DNA of 64,000 nt from the NCBI GenBank assembly GCA_029891345.1, contig CM057000.1:138492663-138556662 (forward strand). Reading direction: 5' to 3'. Every line of letters begins with the position of its first letter. Position 1 is the stretch's first letter. This DNA is from Dryococelus australis. Lineage: Eukaryota > Arthropoda > Insecta > Phasmatodea > Phasmatidae. This document shows positions 22,761 through 33,781 of the stretch, piece by piece. The position numbers were made by a program, and so were the translations under genes. The notes beneath the pieces were generated by a model. That model was not told where the DNA came from and searched no databases. It saw only the letters and a list, made by a program, of their open reading frames with translations.

Positions 22761-23969
22761 AAGTGACAGTTTCTTGACGAATAAAACTGAATTTGTTTGG
22801 CTCGAAGCGAATTTTTTTTTCCGCGTAACTTTTCGTCCCGAACTTGTAATATTTGGTAAGTGCAGAACAGAAGATATTAATACGGCACCAACACCCAGCT
22901 GAAGGCCATAACTCGACTTAGTTACTAGAATTTAAAATAAATTTGGAAAATTGCATAAACATAAAATTTGTCGCGTTATGTAAATTAATAGCGGGTTAAA
23001 TTTTAAAATTACAGAGGCTTAACATTATATTTGATTATAATCTTAAAGAAAAATGTTACGTTATAGTTTTAAAATGTCAAAGGTTAAAATTCCCCAGCCT
23101 CCACCCTTGAACCCTCGCCCCGCCAACCTCTCCGGAGACAGAGGGCCCACGGTTGTTGTTTACGTGAGGTGTCCGTCGTGTGTTTGATGTTTGTGCCTGT
23201 GTTGCGATGGTGCCAGTGTGATGTCGTTTGTGATGCGTGTTGTACAATGAAGGTGTTGTTCATTTAGTTTATTTGTTCTTGTGTGTATCTGTAATATTGA
23301 TGTCTTTGTGAGTCGAACGACATCAATGTACGGTATTATGTTATCCTACTATGTAAGTAGACGATCTCTGTCTGTATGTCTGTCCGTCTTTAATTCCTCT
23401 AAGTCCCTTGAAACTCAACAGAAGTTCTTCACATTTTGCAGAGCGAATCCTCGGGGTCAAATAAAGGTCAAGTTCGAATTTCAGCAAGATCAGAATACGC
23501 AATCATTACCTTTTACCCTAAAAACTAATAATTTAAAATTACTTTTTTCCTATTAAAGTTTTGTATTAATGCATATAGAATATTGCATAGAGATATGAAG
23601 GAAATAGAATATCATTTTTGTTTACTTTAAATGTCTCGCTTCAATGTTGAGTTAATTAATTAGTAGCTCAGTGGATAGAGAGATTCCAAATGTGACCGCA
23701 TTAGCTTCAATGTTGAGTTAATTTTACATCATTTCATTATTACCTACACATATATATGCAATATTTTTTTTCAATCTTTGTATGATAACCAAATTTTTTT
23801 TAAATATGGTAACTGTTCTAGTCCCGTGGCGATACAAGAAATAAAAGGTCACGGGCTAACCCTTAGTTGTGTATAATATGTGATGTATTTATTAGTGAGG
23901 GCTCAAGAGGAACATTTATTAATTTAATTTCGGAAATTATACTAATAACAATTATTTGGTTAGTGCAAA
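22761..23969. other. Spacer with a GT-rich stretch
   Basis: 23090-23340 is GC-richer, then GT-rich (gtgttgcgatggtgcc, tgtgtgtatctg). Near 23365 ctgtctgtatgtctgtccgtc resembles simple-repeat-like ends common in dispersed repeats. TTCAATGTTGAGTTAATT occurs twice (about 23640 and 23706), a short local direct duplication. No gene is recognised. Confidence 0.35.
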
Positions 23970-24222
23970 TGGAGAGCGGAGAAATTTGATAGGCTATTCA
24001 CATCGAGGTCTTGAGAGCCTATGAGGGTTACTTGAGGTGAGTGTGAAGCAGCGCCGGAATGGGGTGGGCGAAGGAAGCGGGGCAGCTCGGAGTAGACCCG
24101 CCCACCAATGCCATCGTCTGGCCAGGTTCCCACGTGCGATAATCCGGGAGCGGCCCCGCCAGGAATCGAACCCGGTTCGCCTTGGCGAGTGATGTAGCCT
24201 CCACACCACCGTGGCCCCCTGC
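23970..24222 (-). mobile_element. SINE E, tRNA-derived
   Basis: The tRNA-like head is on the minus strand at the right end: ccacggtggtgtggaggct as the box A region, then GGCGAACCGGGTTCGATTCC containing box B. The body carries the family landmarks cagcgccggaatg and cgaggtcttgagagcc at the far end. The landmarks are shared with seven other copies in the window. Confidence 0.85.
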
Positions 24223-24619
24223 GACTTTGTATGGCTGTGCGTATATTACAGTTTCGATATTTGCAAAAAAAAAAAAAAAGGAGATGAATAAAACGGTCCG
24301 ACGTTCGAGCCCGGAGCACTTACGCCCAAACTTCACGGCTTGGCGACCTTCATCACTGCGGTTATTTAACTTTCAATTTATTTTCTTTCTGTCATACGTT
24401 ATCTAATGAAAAACCTTTGGGTAAACTATTCCCAGTTTTACAGCTCTGTGTTTTTACTTCCTGTAGAAATAGTTCCATTATTGAACTATTTGCGCTTTAT
24501 AAATCATCATTAATACACTATTATTATCCTAACTAGCTAGACCTGTGCACCCGAACGAACAAAGTGAAATATCCCGATTATTCGACAGCCAACTAAATCA
24601 ATACCGGTACTAGACTATG

Positions 24620-25460
24620 CTGATTTTATTTATGCCCCAGATTATGTATAGTTTGATATATCAGGTATTTTATTTATGCCCCAGATTGTGTCTAACTAGA
24701 TATATCAGGTATTTTATTTATGCCCCAGATTATGTATAGCTTGATATATCAGGTATTTTATTTATGCCCCAGATTGTGTCTAACTGGATATATCAGGTAT
24801 TTTATTTATGCCCCAGATTGTGTCTAACTAGATATATCAGGTATTTTATTTATGCCCCAGATTATGTATAGCTTGATATATCAGGTATTTTATTTATGCC
24901 CCAGATTATGTCTAACTAGATATATCAGGTATTTTATTTATGCCCCAGATTGTGTCTAACTAGCTATATCAGGTATTTTATTTATGCCCCAGATTATGTC
25001 TAACTAGATATATCAGGTATTTTATTTATGCCCCAGATTATGTATAGCTTGATATATCAGGTATTTTATTTATGCCCCAGATTGTGTCTAACTAGATATA
25101 TCAGGTATTTTATTTATGCCCCAGCTTATGTATAGCTTGATATATCAGGTATTTTATTTATGCCCCAGATTGTGTCTAACTAGATATATCAGGTATTTTA
25201 TTTATGCCCCAGATTGTGTCTAACTAGATATATCAGGTATTTTATTTATGCCCCAGATTATGTATAGCTTGATAGATCAGGTATTTTATTTATGCCCCAG
25301 ATTGTGTCTAACTAGATATATCAGGTATTTTATTTATGCCCCAGATTATGTCTAACTAGATATATCAGGTATTTTATTTATGCCCCAGATTGTGTCTAAC
25401 TAGATACATCAGGTATTTTATTTATGCCCCAGATTATGTATAACTAGATATATCAGGTTT
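24620..25460. repeat. 44-bp satellite array, 19 units, with higher-order pattern
   Basis: The unit reads tatcaggtattttatttatg followed by CCCCAGAT and a variable tail. Units start at exact 44-bp steps (gcccc at 24635, 24679, 24723 and so on). Two main tails alternate: A (tATGTATAGCTTGA) and B (tGTGTCTAACTAGA), with an intermediate B' (ATGTCTAACTAGA). The order is A B A B B A B' B B' A B A B B A B B' B and a final hybrid unit. Units 1-9 and 10-18 therefore repeat almost the same series (9 x 44 = 396 bp). Confidence 0.95.
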
Positions 25461-25826
25461 ATTTTAAAGCTAATCACGTTCTTATTTACTCCGAACGAAA
25501 TGTTCCTATGACTGTATCTTGATATTTATAATGATTACTACTAATTCTGAACCGATTTGTTGAATGTACTTGTAAAATGGCTGTTCTTACTGTATACATA
25601 TGCATGATGTTGCGGCAAAGAAATAAATGCTCGGCTCAACAAATTACTTTTAACAGTTTATTTTTGTTGAAAACAACGAGTGCCAATGTTTGGAGCAAGA
25701 GCAAATTGGTTGAGTGGATAAAAAATTGTTCAAATTAATTAAATACTCTTTAAATCAATTGGATTTACATTTTAAATAGAATAATTTTATCAGTGTACAA
25801 GTTTTAAGATATTGTTTACCGAGAGA
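25461..25826. other. No recognisable feature
   Basis: AT-rich flank between the satellite array and a decayed D element. No frame or repeat match. Confidence 0.35.
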
Positions 25827-27125
25827 AAATTTGTTTCAGAAAACAAATGTATTTATTTGAAGAGGTCGTTATTTACACTAAACAATATTTTGCTCACTCG
25901 TCTAATATACTGTTGCTCCAAACCACTGCTTTCGTTCCTTTGAACCCAATAAATCATTTAGGCTATTGGTTGACCAGGGCTTCTTTTTTGGGTTGTTCTA
26001 ACACCACTCAAATGTATTCATTACTCAAAACAATTCTACGAGTGCGTTCAACAAATCGATCGTGTTGTCGCAACCGTTGTAAATGACTTGGCTGTGTAAA
26101 ATAAATATTTCGTTTGGGGTGAATAAGAATTTTGTTAGCTGTAAAAACTTGATATGTTTTACATTACTGAATTTGTTGCGGTCACAAAAATAGCTTGGTC
26201 TAGCTTCTACATTAATTCGGCGGACTGCAGAATAACCGGGTTATTTGCTCGAATTAACAGGTCAAGGGTTTGTTCACATTTTCTGTTACGATTAGTATAC
26301 CAGTGCTGGTTTGTGTATTTTCTTATACTTAATAATGGCACTGGCAGTAGCTATTAAACAATTTCAATTGAAAAAAATTCAAGAAGAAAGGTATAACATT
26401 TGGAAAAAATTTAATGCAAATATGCGAATAAAGGCTGTTCACGATAAAATGAACACATTTGAAATGAATCATAGAAAAATTTCACTGCCCTTAACGCATA
26501 TATTTTAATGGGCGCACTGAGTGACATTTTCTCAGTAAAGTTGGTAACGATGGATGGAAAATACTTCCGTATCTTAACGTCAAATAAAAAGTGTTAGGGA
26601 ATCATTTGTGATAACTTAAATTATTTCTTTCGCTTTCTGATTTTTAATGCATCGAAGTGTGAAAATGAGCAGATTTGTATAATATTTACTTTCCGAAAGA
26701 AAAAAAAAAATTCACAGTTTTATTTGACCGACGCATAAATAAAGTGACGAGGGCCATGGCAATGCTAATTTTACAAAAGGCGGAAGAATACATAACGTCC
26801 ATACGAGCAGATGTTAAGAAGGGCTTTCAAAAGTGCTCATTTTACCGTGAGCAGTCTATAGTCAGATATGATTGTTTTGTTGACAGTTTCCGCGGTGTGT
26901 TATGTATTCGGATTTCTGAACCGCTTCCAGATTACTTTACAACTAAAACTCCAATGTATGTACAGCAATACAACTTTTCTTGTTGTACCAACAAAAATCT
27001 CATTCTTGTGGCAAACAAAGAAAAAAGAAACATTGATTTTTTTTTTGCAACGAAATATTTAATTGCCCCCATACAAACAATTGATCTGATTGCGCCAAAC
27101 AAATTGTATTTAATTCATCGAAGTC
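25827..27125 (+). mobile_element. D element, decayed, split by an A MITE
   Basis: The left end CCGAGAGAAAATTTGTTTCA resembles the D end CACTGAGAGAAAATCG, followed by AACAAA-rich sequence. Near the right end caacgaaatatttaattgcc, then CCATACAAACAA and GCGCCAAACAAA, aligns with the last 100 bp of the D copy at 42676. Between these arms lies a complete A MITE at 26431. Large parts of the centre are unalignable by eye, so boundaries are approximate. Confidence 0.5.
26431..26858 (+). mobile_element. MITE family A, complete copy
   Basis: A 428-bp copy flanked by TA at 26429-26430 and 26859-26860. The ends are AAGGCTGTTCACGATAAAAT and the inverted TTTTACCGTGAGCAGTCTA. The internal gttggtaacgatggatggaa and GGCGGAAGAATACATAACG blocks match the family. 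A 164-codon frame from 26675, the longest in the window, begins in this element and runs into the D relic; it is not a gene. Confidence 0.9.
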
Positions 27126-28394
27126 ATTTCTGTGGTGTTGTTACGTTCTTCTTCTGTACGTATTCGTAAAATGAGTACTGTGCTAGCTCCCTCTAGTCTT
27201 GAATATTATATTATTTACTATTCCAGTCCATGCAGCTTGAGTAATCGAGGTTTACTACGCTGCTGGTAGCGATCGCAATCGCTCGCCCGCACGCTTCCAC
27301 CATTTTAGGTGACCTGGTTTTTCTCCTTTCTGGTAAAGATAAAAAAAAAACAACCATATTTCTGTACGTGGTACCGGAATGCTCCTTTGACATTCTGCTT
27401 CCCTTGGCCCGTGTTTCAAAATACGATATTCCACGCGGTGTTTCCCAGACTATATATCGTGGTTTTCTATTGCACGTTTTTCACTTCTAAATACAGTCTA
27501 TTGCTTATGTAAAAATACTGTTGTTCATGACGTGCTCATATTTTTAGTGTGTTATTTTGCCCCAGGAATGAACGTACATGTAGAAAGAATTTATATTTAA
27601 GTATTCCGCCTGTCTAGGCCACCGAATGTTGCAGAGAGAATCAGGAAAATATTCTTATTCCAAAAACTGTACCACTCGCATTAAAAAAATGACAATCTAG
27701 AACAGTATTAAAAATACATTTCACATTTGACAAGTATCAGTGTTTTAGTTATATTTCTATGTATTTTTCGGATGTAAAAATGGTTGAAACTGGGGAATTT
27801 ACAGTCATTTTTGGGCTGTCGGCGGACATGGTGCAAATTTTTCTCTTTATAAATGCAACACAGAATTATGATGTCACAGCTGAGACGAACCCCTTGTGAG
27901 AACTAATGCAGGTGCGCATCACTGACGACCACTAGCCGGCTGCAGAACCGATGCCTGCCGCATTCTGTCTTGCACTGCACTGATTCGCAGTCGACATGGA
28001 CAAGTACATGATGGCATGCAGAGCTTACTCACTTTATCACGAGTAGTGACCTAAGCTGAGTATCATCTAAGGTTGTATTGGAAAGGGCTTATTAACTTCC
28101 TCCGGTGATATGCTGGAATGCTTATCGGCGGATGGCTTACACACTAACTTATTACTAGGCCTACGAAAAATTCTCGAATTCATTTCAGGACAAGATGAAT
28201 TTCAAACACATGTACACTGAAGTTACCTTTGCAATTGCGTAAGAGTTTATTAGACACACCTTGGACGACTCCGCGCCAATAGCCGTCTCTCAAGGGAACA
28301 AGAAGCGAATCCCGTATTGTCAAACGTGGGGTAACGCATGGGCAACAGCCAATGAGCCAACAACTGAGGTCCGACTATACAAAGTATTGTGGAG
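27126..28394. other. No recognisable feature
   Basis: Mixed sequence with short unrecognised frames. A duplicated CCAAT-like pattern occurs near 28300-28350 (ccaatagccgtc, agccaatgagcc) without a clear element boundary. Confidence 0.35.
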
Positions 28395-28541
28395 TCTAGC
28401 ATACAGGTCACTGAACTCGTGAAACTTTCCTATCCCTACTTATTACCTACGTTAAACTAACACCCATGACTTACCTAGTATTCGAACCCCGAACCCCCCG
28501 CACCACAGACCGGCGTTGACACCAACCGACTACGCCACTTT
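28395..28541 (-). mobile_element. SINE F, minus-strand copy
   Basis: Read on the minus strand the head gives GTGGCGTAGTCGGTTGG (box A, 28523-28539) and GGGGTTCGAATACT (box B, about 28478-28491). The following body starts with a CATGG block as in the copy at 18320. Its outer 3' limit is not sharp. Confidence 0.6.
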
Positions 28542-29936
28542 TGTGTGTGTAAATTTACGCTTATTTTTTACAGTGTGACAAGAGTGGCTGAGGTTGAACA
28601 ATGATGTTGTCGTAGCTGATGAATGTTTGGTTGTGCCGTGCATATTACCAGCACCTCTTGATGTCTGTGTGCACCAGCAGATATTGTTTTAACATACAAT
28701 ACAAGAGTTGTTGGGAAATAAGCTAGTTGGTGGAGCGCGCCTAAACGTGGCTGCCGAATGACGTGACAACACATGTCCATGCACATCGAACGAAAGCTAA
28801 TACTGACGGAGCCATATTGAAGTTGAGAAAATGTTGGCCATTTGAGATGGCTTACCTTCACTGCGACGGGGGTGTGTTTGACGAGCTCCACGCCTCACGT
28901 CCGCTGGGTGGGCCTGCTGGTCTGCAAGTATGGGCGCCGCGGAGCCGCTTCCGCCCGTGAAAACTTGGACTGCCTTCCCCTCCCTCGTATGTCACCTTGA
29001 CCACGTGACGCTAGCCAGCCAGTCACGTACCACCAGGGGTCCCTTCCAGGAATGCTGGATATCGACGGAGTGAAGATCATTTTTATTGTTCTCGGTGGTT
29101 TTAAATAAAATATAAATACAGGTGTCTCGCCCAGGTCCAGGGAGACAGCACCGGGGATTCACTTGGGGAAGGAACTGCTGTTCCGTCAAAATTTAAAAAA
29201 AAGGGGGGTGCCCTTCCTGCCATTTTAAGTTAAGTAAATAATTGTAAACAATATTTTATACATCATGTAAATTTTGGCAAAGTTATATTTTATATATTAC
29301 ATGAATCTTTGTGGAAACAACTATTTCTATACTAAATGTAATTGATGGGAAAATTATATTTTTATATCAATTTTATTTACTGTGATATTGGGGGAAAACC
29401 TATGTAAACGATTTGAAACTTATAATATAAAAGCAAGGCAACGAATATTTCAAACCTTTTCACTGGAACCAACCCAAATCCCTTTTTTGACATTAATTGG
29501 GTGGGGGGGGGCTCTCGGCTGTTTTCCAACTTAAAAACCTACATTCAGGAAGCAGTTGAGACAAAGGCCTCGTCCTGTGTGTGTTGGCAAACGCCGTCAC
29601 ATAGTGATGCGCATGAGTGATTTGATCAACAATTTCCATTAGGCGATTGGGAGTAGGAGGGTATTTCACCAGGCTTACACGCATCTTTTTTATTGTTGAC
29701 AGTTCCACTTCTTCCGTTAGGTCGCATCCATACGGGACACACTTCCGTGCAAAGCGATTATTTTGGCGACTAATGCTGCCCTAGTGGTTCCTGTACACCT
29801 CGTGAGTTATGCGGCAATGTTTTAAACTCCGACAGGTCAACAATTTAAATAGAATCTCGTCCCGCAATTTGGGATTCCAGTTGTGACGCTTATAGAATAA
29901 TTTGTTGAGAGAAACGGCGCGGGGTAGATGCACATA
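28542..29936. other. Spacer with unassigned frames
   Basis: A minus-strand frame of 107 codons at 28568-28891 has no motif I recognise. 28890-29060 is GC-richer. 29220-29460 is very AT-rich. No gene is called. Confidence 0.3.
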
Positions 29937-30200
29937 CACTGTAAAAAATTTCCGGGTACACTTCCTAAACTATAACGGAAGTTTTTAACCAATACACTCT
30001 ATGGTAATAATACCGCCATCAAGCTGCAGATATAGGAATGTCTTGGAGCGCTACTCTACAAAGTTGGGAACTACCCTATGCATTTCACTGTTTCCTGAGC
30101 AAATGTAGGAACGCTACAATGAATGTATAGAGGAAGACATTCTAGCCGCAGAGACACGCTGCTCGATATCGTAATGCGGTATGCGCAATTTGAAGAAGGA
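29937..30200 (+). mobile_element. Left part of a CACTG-terminated element
   Basis: Begins TA then CACTGTAAAAAATTTCCGGG. The next 200 bp (aacggaagtttttaaccaat onward, through tgtttcctgagcaaa and gaatgtatagagg) are homologous to 48590-48785. TAGCCGCAGAGACACGCTGC near 30144 resembles a tRNA-like box A region, as in the H and J elements. No matching right end was found, so this is probably truncated. Confidence 0.45.
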
Positions 30201-30250
30201 CAGTACTAAGCTGGGTTGAAATAGATTGTGCCTGTGACCGTAGTCTCAAG

Positions 30251-30521
30251 CAGTGGCATGTGGTGAAGTGTTGCAAGGCTAGATGGTGTTTTCTCACTGC
30301 TGTGCATTCTCAGTGCACGCAGCAGGAGCCAGTAACCAGAGTGCAGCCAAGGGGAAACTGAATGCACTACAACCGCTCACAAGCGAGCAGCGAGGGACCC
30401 GTTACACGCGTCCTGTAGCGTCGCTGCCGAGCTACGTGGTGGAAGTGTAAACTAGCAAGCAACAAGGTACAGCACACAGCTAACGCCAGCTTACCTTGCA
30501 ACAGTTCACCACATGCCACTG
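30251..30521. mobile_element. hAT-type MITE
   Basis: A 271-bp element with 28-bp terminal inverted repeats that differ at one position; the outer part is CAGTGGCATGTGGTGAA, the inner part TGTTGCAAGG. The 8-bp flanks GTCTCAAG (30243-30250) and GGCTCGAG (30522-30529) agree at six of eight positions. CAGTG-type ends and 8-bp target duplications are typical of the hAT superfamily. It is non-coding. No second copy was seen in this window. Confidence 0.85.
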
Positions 30522-30717
30522 GGCTCGAGAATGATTTAGGTAGAAAATTTGGGTCAAGGGTGAATAAAAATAGTTAAAAGGCATACATGGAATCCAATTC
30601 ACGCACCATCGTCAGGAATATTGCCTTACAAGCAAGGAAAATAAAAAGCAACAAACGACTGTGTAACGCATGAACTAACAGCATCAGGTAGACATCTGCA
30701 ATAAGTAGGGACATGCT

Positions 30718-30997
30718 AAATTCGCGTTATTATTTGGCATCAGGCTGAACTTCACAGTACTGTATTCACTTGAACCAGCGTCATTTCTCCATTGGCTGCT
30801 GCATAGATGTTAAGACACTCCCTCTCTGACTGAACTAAACGTGATTGGGACACACAATTGTGAAGTGTTCCTTTATTGGTGCAGAGTCATCAAGGGTGTG
30901 TCAAATAACGTATGGTCCAATGACAAACGTATTGCAAAGGTACATGTGTTTCACGTTTATCATATCCTCAAATAATAACGCGAATTTTGCAGGTCTC
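30718..30997. mobile_element. P-clan MITE
   Basis: A 280-bp element between TA dinucleotides (30716-30717 and 30998-30999). The left end GGGACATGCTAAATTCGCGT continues TTATTATTTG, and the right end is the inverse of GAGACCTGCAAAATTCGCGT plus TATTATTTG. The interior contains gtgtgtcaaataacg and ggtccaatgaca motifs related to the gtttgacacc and cattggccc motifs of the copies at 5660 and 37484. Confidence 0.85.
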
Positions 30998-31054
30998 TAG
31001 CAGTAAGTAGCCAACGAATTAGTTCGACAACTCGATAGAAGGCTACTCGATGGT

Positions 31055-31225
31055 ATGTTGATGTTTGATGAGAAGTGGATCCTGCACTCTGATCGCAAGT
31101 CAAATGGTCTGTGGATGGACTTTGGTAAGACCACCAAAATCCTTCCAAAACGAAGGTTCACGACTCACAAGGCTTTGCACGTGGTTTTGTGTGCAGTACT
31201 GTATGTTATTCACTGCACTTTATTT
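31055..31225 (+). pseudogene. Mariner-like transposase fragment
   Basis: The frame starting at 31055 reads MLMFDEKWILHSDRKSNGLW, then MDFGKTTKILPKRRFTTHKA. This matches the well-known mariner pattern in which a catalytic aspartate lies in (T/G)DEKWI, followed by a W..P...PK segment and a K/H...V block. Mariner transposases cut and paste DNA at TA sites using a DD(34)D triad of which only the first aspartate (in DEKW) is present here. The homology fades after about LHVVLCAVLY. The N-terminal helix-turn-helix part and the rest of the catalytic core are missing. A P-clan MITE lies just upstream and a SINE E just downstream, so later insertions bracket the relic. It is a dead fragment. Confidence 0.7.
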
Positions 31226-31241
31226 TTTTCCCTGTGCGAGA

Positions 31242-31446
31242 GTGAGTGAAGAGATTCGGGTGGCTCTTAACAGCGAGGTCTTGAGAGCTGGTGAGAGCGA
31301 TTGAGGCGAGTATTGAGCAGCGCCGGAATGAAAGGACAGGGCATCGTCCGACACGATTCCCACATGCGAAAATCTGGGGGCGACCCCGCCGAGAATTGAA
31401 CCCAGTTCGCCTCGGTGACAGGCTGTAACATAACCACCGCTTTCTC
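31242..31446 (-). mobile_element. SINE E, shortened copy
   Basis: Family landmarks are present: gtggctcttaacagcgaggt, cagcgccggaatgaaagg, cgattcccacatgcg, and GAATTGAACCCAGTTCGCC, the inverse of box B. About 40 bp of the middle body present in the copy at 50955 is missing. The box A end is degraded. Confidence 0.85.
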
Positions 31447-33082
31447 GCACTGCGAAGAAATCTACTAAATACACCAGAATATGTTAATAATCAGCTGTCA
31501 TCGGATCAGTGGGGACGAGTCCGCGATTCTTGGCAGATAATGTTTAACCCTACATCAAAAAAATTATAAAACACGATGTTCGAAAATCAGGAAAGGCCAA
31601 GAAGTTTCTTCAGGGAATATCTTGCCTCTCGGGAGTCGCGTTTCTTTAGAGAGGCGATTCAGACACTTCTAAATCGCTTACAGTTAAGTGTCACTGAAGA
31701 CGTACTATTTAAAGCGATGAAGAAATATTAATTACATACGAAAACTCAGTAGGTAAGTGAGGTACGGAAAGACGATCTTTCTTCCCGAACAGTCTTTTTA
31801 GTTTCGTTTTATCTCTAGTAGTTTCCAACACTTGACATAGAAGGCTTATATTTTAATTTTTTCCGGTGCCATGACTTCCTCACAGTAACTTCAGGTCAAA
31901 AGTCGTGCATATATTTATATCCAGTTTTCGTATAAAATCGTAACCCAAATATCGTAATAATCTTGAGCCAACATTTCTTAGCAAGAGCTGTAAGGGTGGG
32001 CCCATAGATGAGTAGGTTTTTAAAATAACTCATATCAAAATGTATATAAATAAAGTTTTATTTATTCGCCTGCTTTAAAATATTTTCTTTGTGAATAGGA
32101 AGACTTACATTCGTGACTGTGAATGTATCGCAGTGTATATTTTTCATCTTTGAAGGACTTCCATATCTTCCTTACTTGTTTTACGCCCAACTGATTTCAG
32201 TCAAAGTTAAATAAATATTATTCACTTAAAAAGCACGTCGTTTAGATTTTGGTATCTGAGTGGCATCCGCCGTTTTCCACGGCCGTAAATACCAGCCTGT
32301 ATCGTCTACAAAACCTAATGAAGTGAAAACAGTGTTCGCATGGTAATAGTCATTTTTAAAAACTGTTCAAAAATGAACACAAACTTAACGAAGGGATATA
32401 AATAATTTCCCGAGCTTTATGAACTATACTATCTAAACATTTCCTTTGCATAACACATACACGCTATTAAATATGGCATGCTTCATTTAAGACTATACAA
32501 ATTAGTTATTAGAGTGTTCGTAAAATACATATCTTTTTTAATTGCATGAACCGTGGAACAATCTAGATCATTATGAAGCTTTTGATACTTTAAAATAGCC
32601 GTTTTCTACCAAATATAAATGTATACGAGCATTTCGCTATATTTGAAAAACAAAAGAGAATTACATCAAAACATTAATAAAATAACGGTTCCCCGCCTAC
32701 GTTTGACATAAAATATACTACAGCAAATCTCTTAATAACCAGGATCCAAAATTAGGAAGTTTAAGTTCGAATTTCAGCCCTCTAATACAGGAGATATCAA
32801 TACATCTGTAATAACTTCATGTATCAGAAGCAAGAAGTAAAGAATTTGCAGGAGAATTTATATTTTTTACACATTGATCATTCTTCTTTTCTATTTAATT
32901 TAAGACGCTGGAACCACAAATTTATAGAAAGTCGGACATCGTAAATTTCCTAAGGCAACAAGAATTTCGATTATGGTCAATGAGTTAGTTAACCACATAC
33001 TTTGTGTGGGATGTTGAAACAGCAATACTGTCAGCCGGCGCAATACACATTAACGTCGTGTTAAATGACTCGATAAACACTC
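31447..33082. other. No recognisable feature
   Basis: About 1.6 kb of AT-rich sequence with no matched repeat, tRNA-like head or credible frame. Confidence 0.45.
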
Positions 33083-33781
33083 ATGCCCGGTTGCACCAAC
33101 ATCTTCCCCTATCTGAGATCGAATGATCCTAGTTCCGAACCAGGATCCAGTTTGATCTTGGTTCCAATGTAGAAGTGTTGCACCACGTTGGCCCCAACGA
33201 AATTTCATGATTTTGGATCACCGATTCGTCGATATTGGTTCCAAAGTGAGAGATCGAGATTAATGCCCGGTTGCACCATCGTGGTTTTAAACTCGATCCG
33301 AGATCGGATCCAAGATCAACACAGAACACTGATGCGCCATTCGAGTTCAGAACTGAACTGGAGATCGAGATGAGATTAGCAGCCATCTTCGAAAAATGTA
33401 GTTTGAAAATACGCCAACAGATAGAACTACGTTCGATTGTTTTCTTGGGAAATTAAAACAACATTATACGCACTTGAATATTGTTCAGTAAAATTCATAC
33501 AACAATAATTCACTTATAAAACATCGCACATCTAGTTCTATCTATAGTGAAATACACTTCTAATTCCATGACGTCATACATTACGAACCAATAGCAAAAT
33601 TGTCTCATACTTATTCTTGGTCTCTCAATTTGTAGCCAAGATCGAAGAATCGGACATCCAGAATCATGAAATTTCGTTGGTGCAACACTTGTACATTGGA
33701 ACCAAGATCAAACTGGATCCTGGTTCGGAACTAGGATCATTCGATCTCGGATCGGAGAAGATGTTGGTGCAGCCGGGCATT
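33083..33781. mobile_element. Long-TIR element dense in GATC
   Basis: The left arm starts ATGCCCGGTTGCACCAACAT and the right end is its inverse (ATGTTGGTGCAGCCGGGCAT). The arms match for about 190 bp, through cctagttccgaaccaggatc and CAACGAAATTTCATGATT. GATC occurs many times in both arms. A further direct copy of the terminus (taatgcccggttgcaccatc) lies inside at about 33261, so the left half looks like two nested or partial copies. The interior from 33400 to 33600 is AT-rich and non-coding. Confidence 0.8.

Noticed and set aside
26675-27169. Longest open frame in the window (164 codons)
   Set aside because: It begins inside an A-family MITE and runs into the decayed D element; no protein motif, and the MITE boundaries explain the sequence.
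28568-28891. 107-codon minus-strand frame
   Set aside because: No recognisable motif, no second copy in the window, and nothing around it that suggests a gene.
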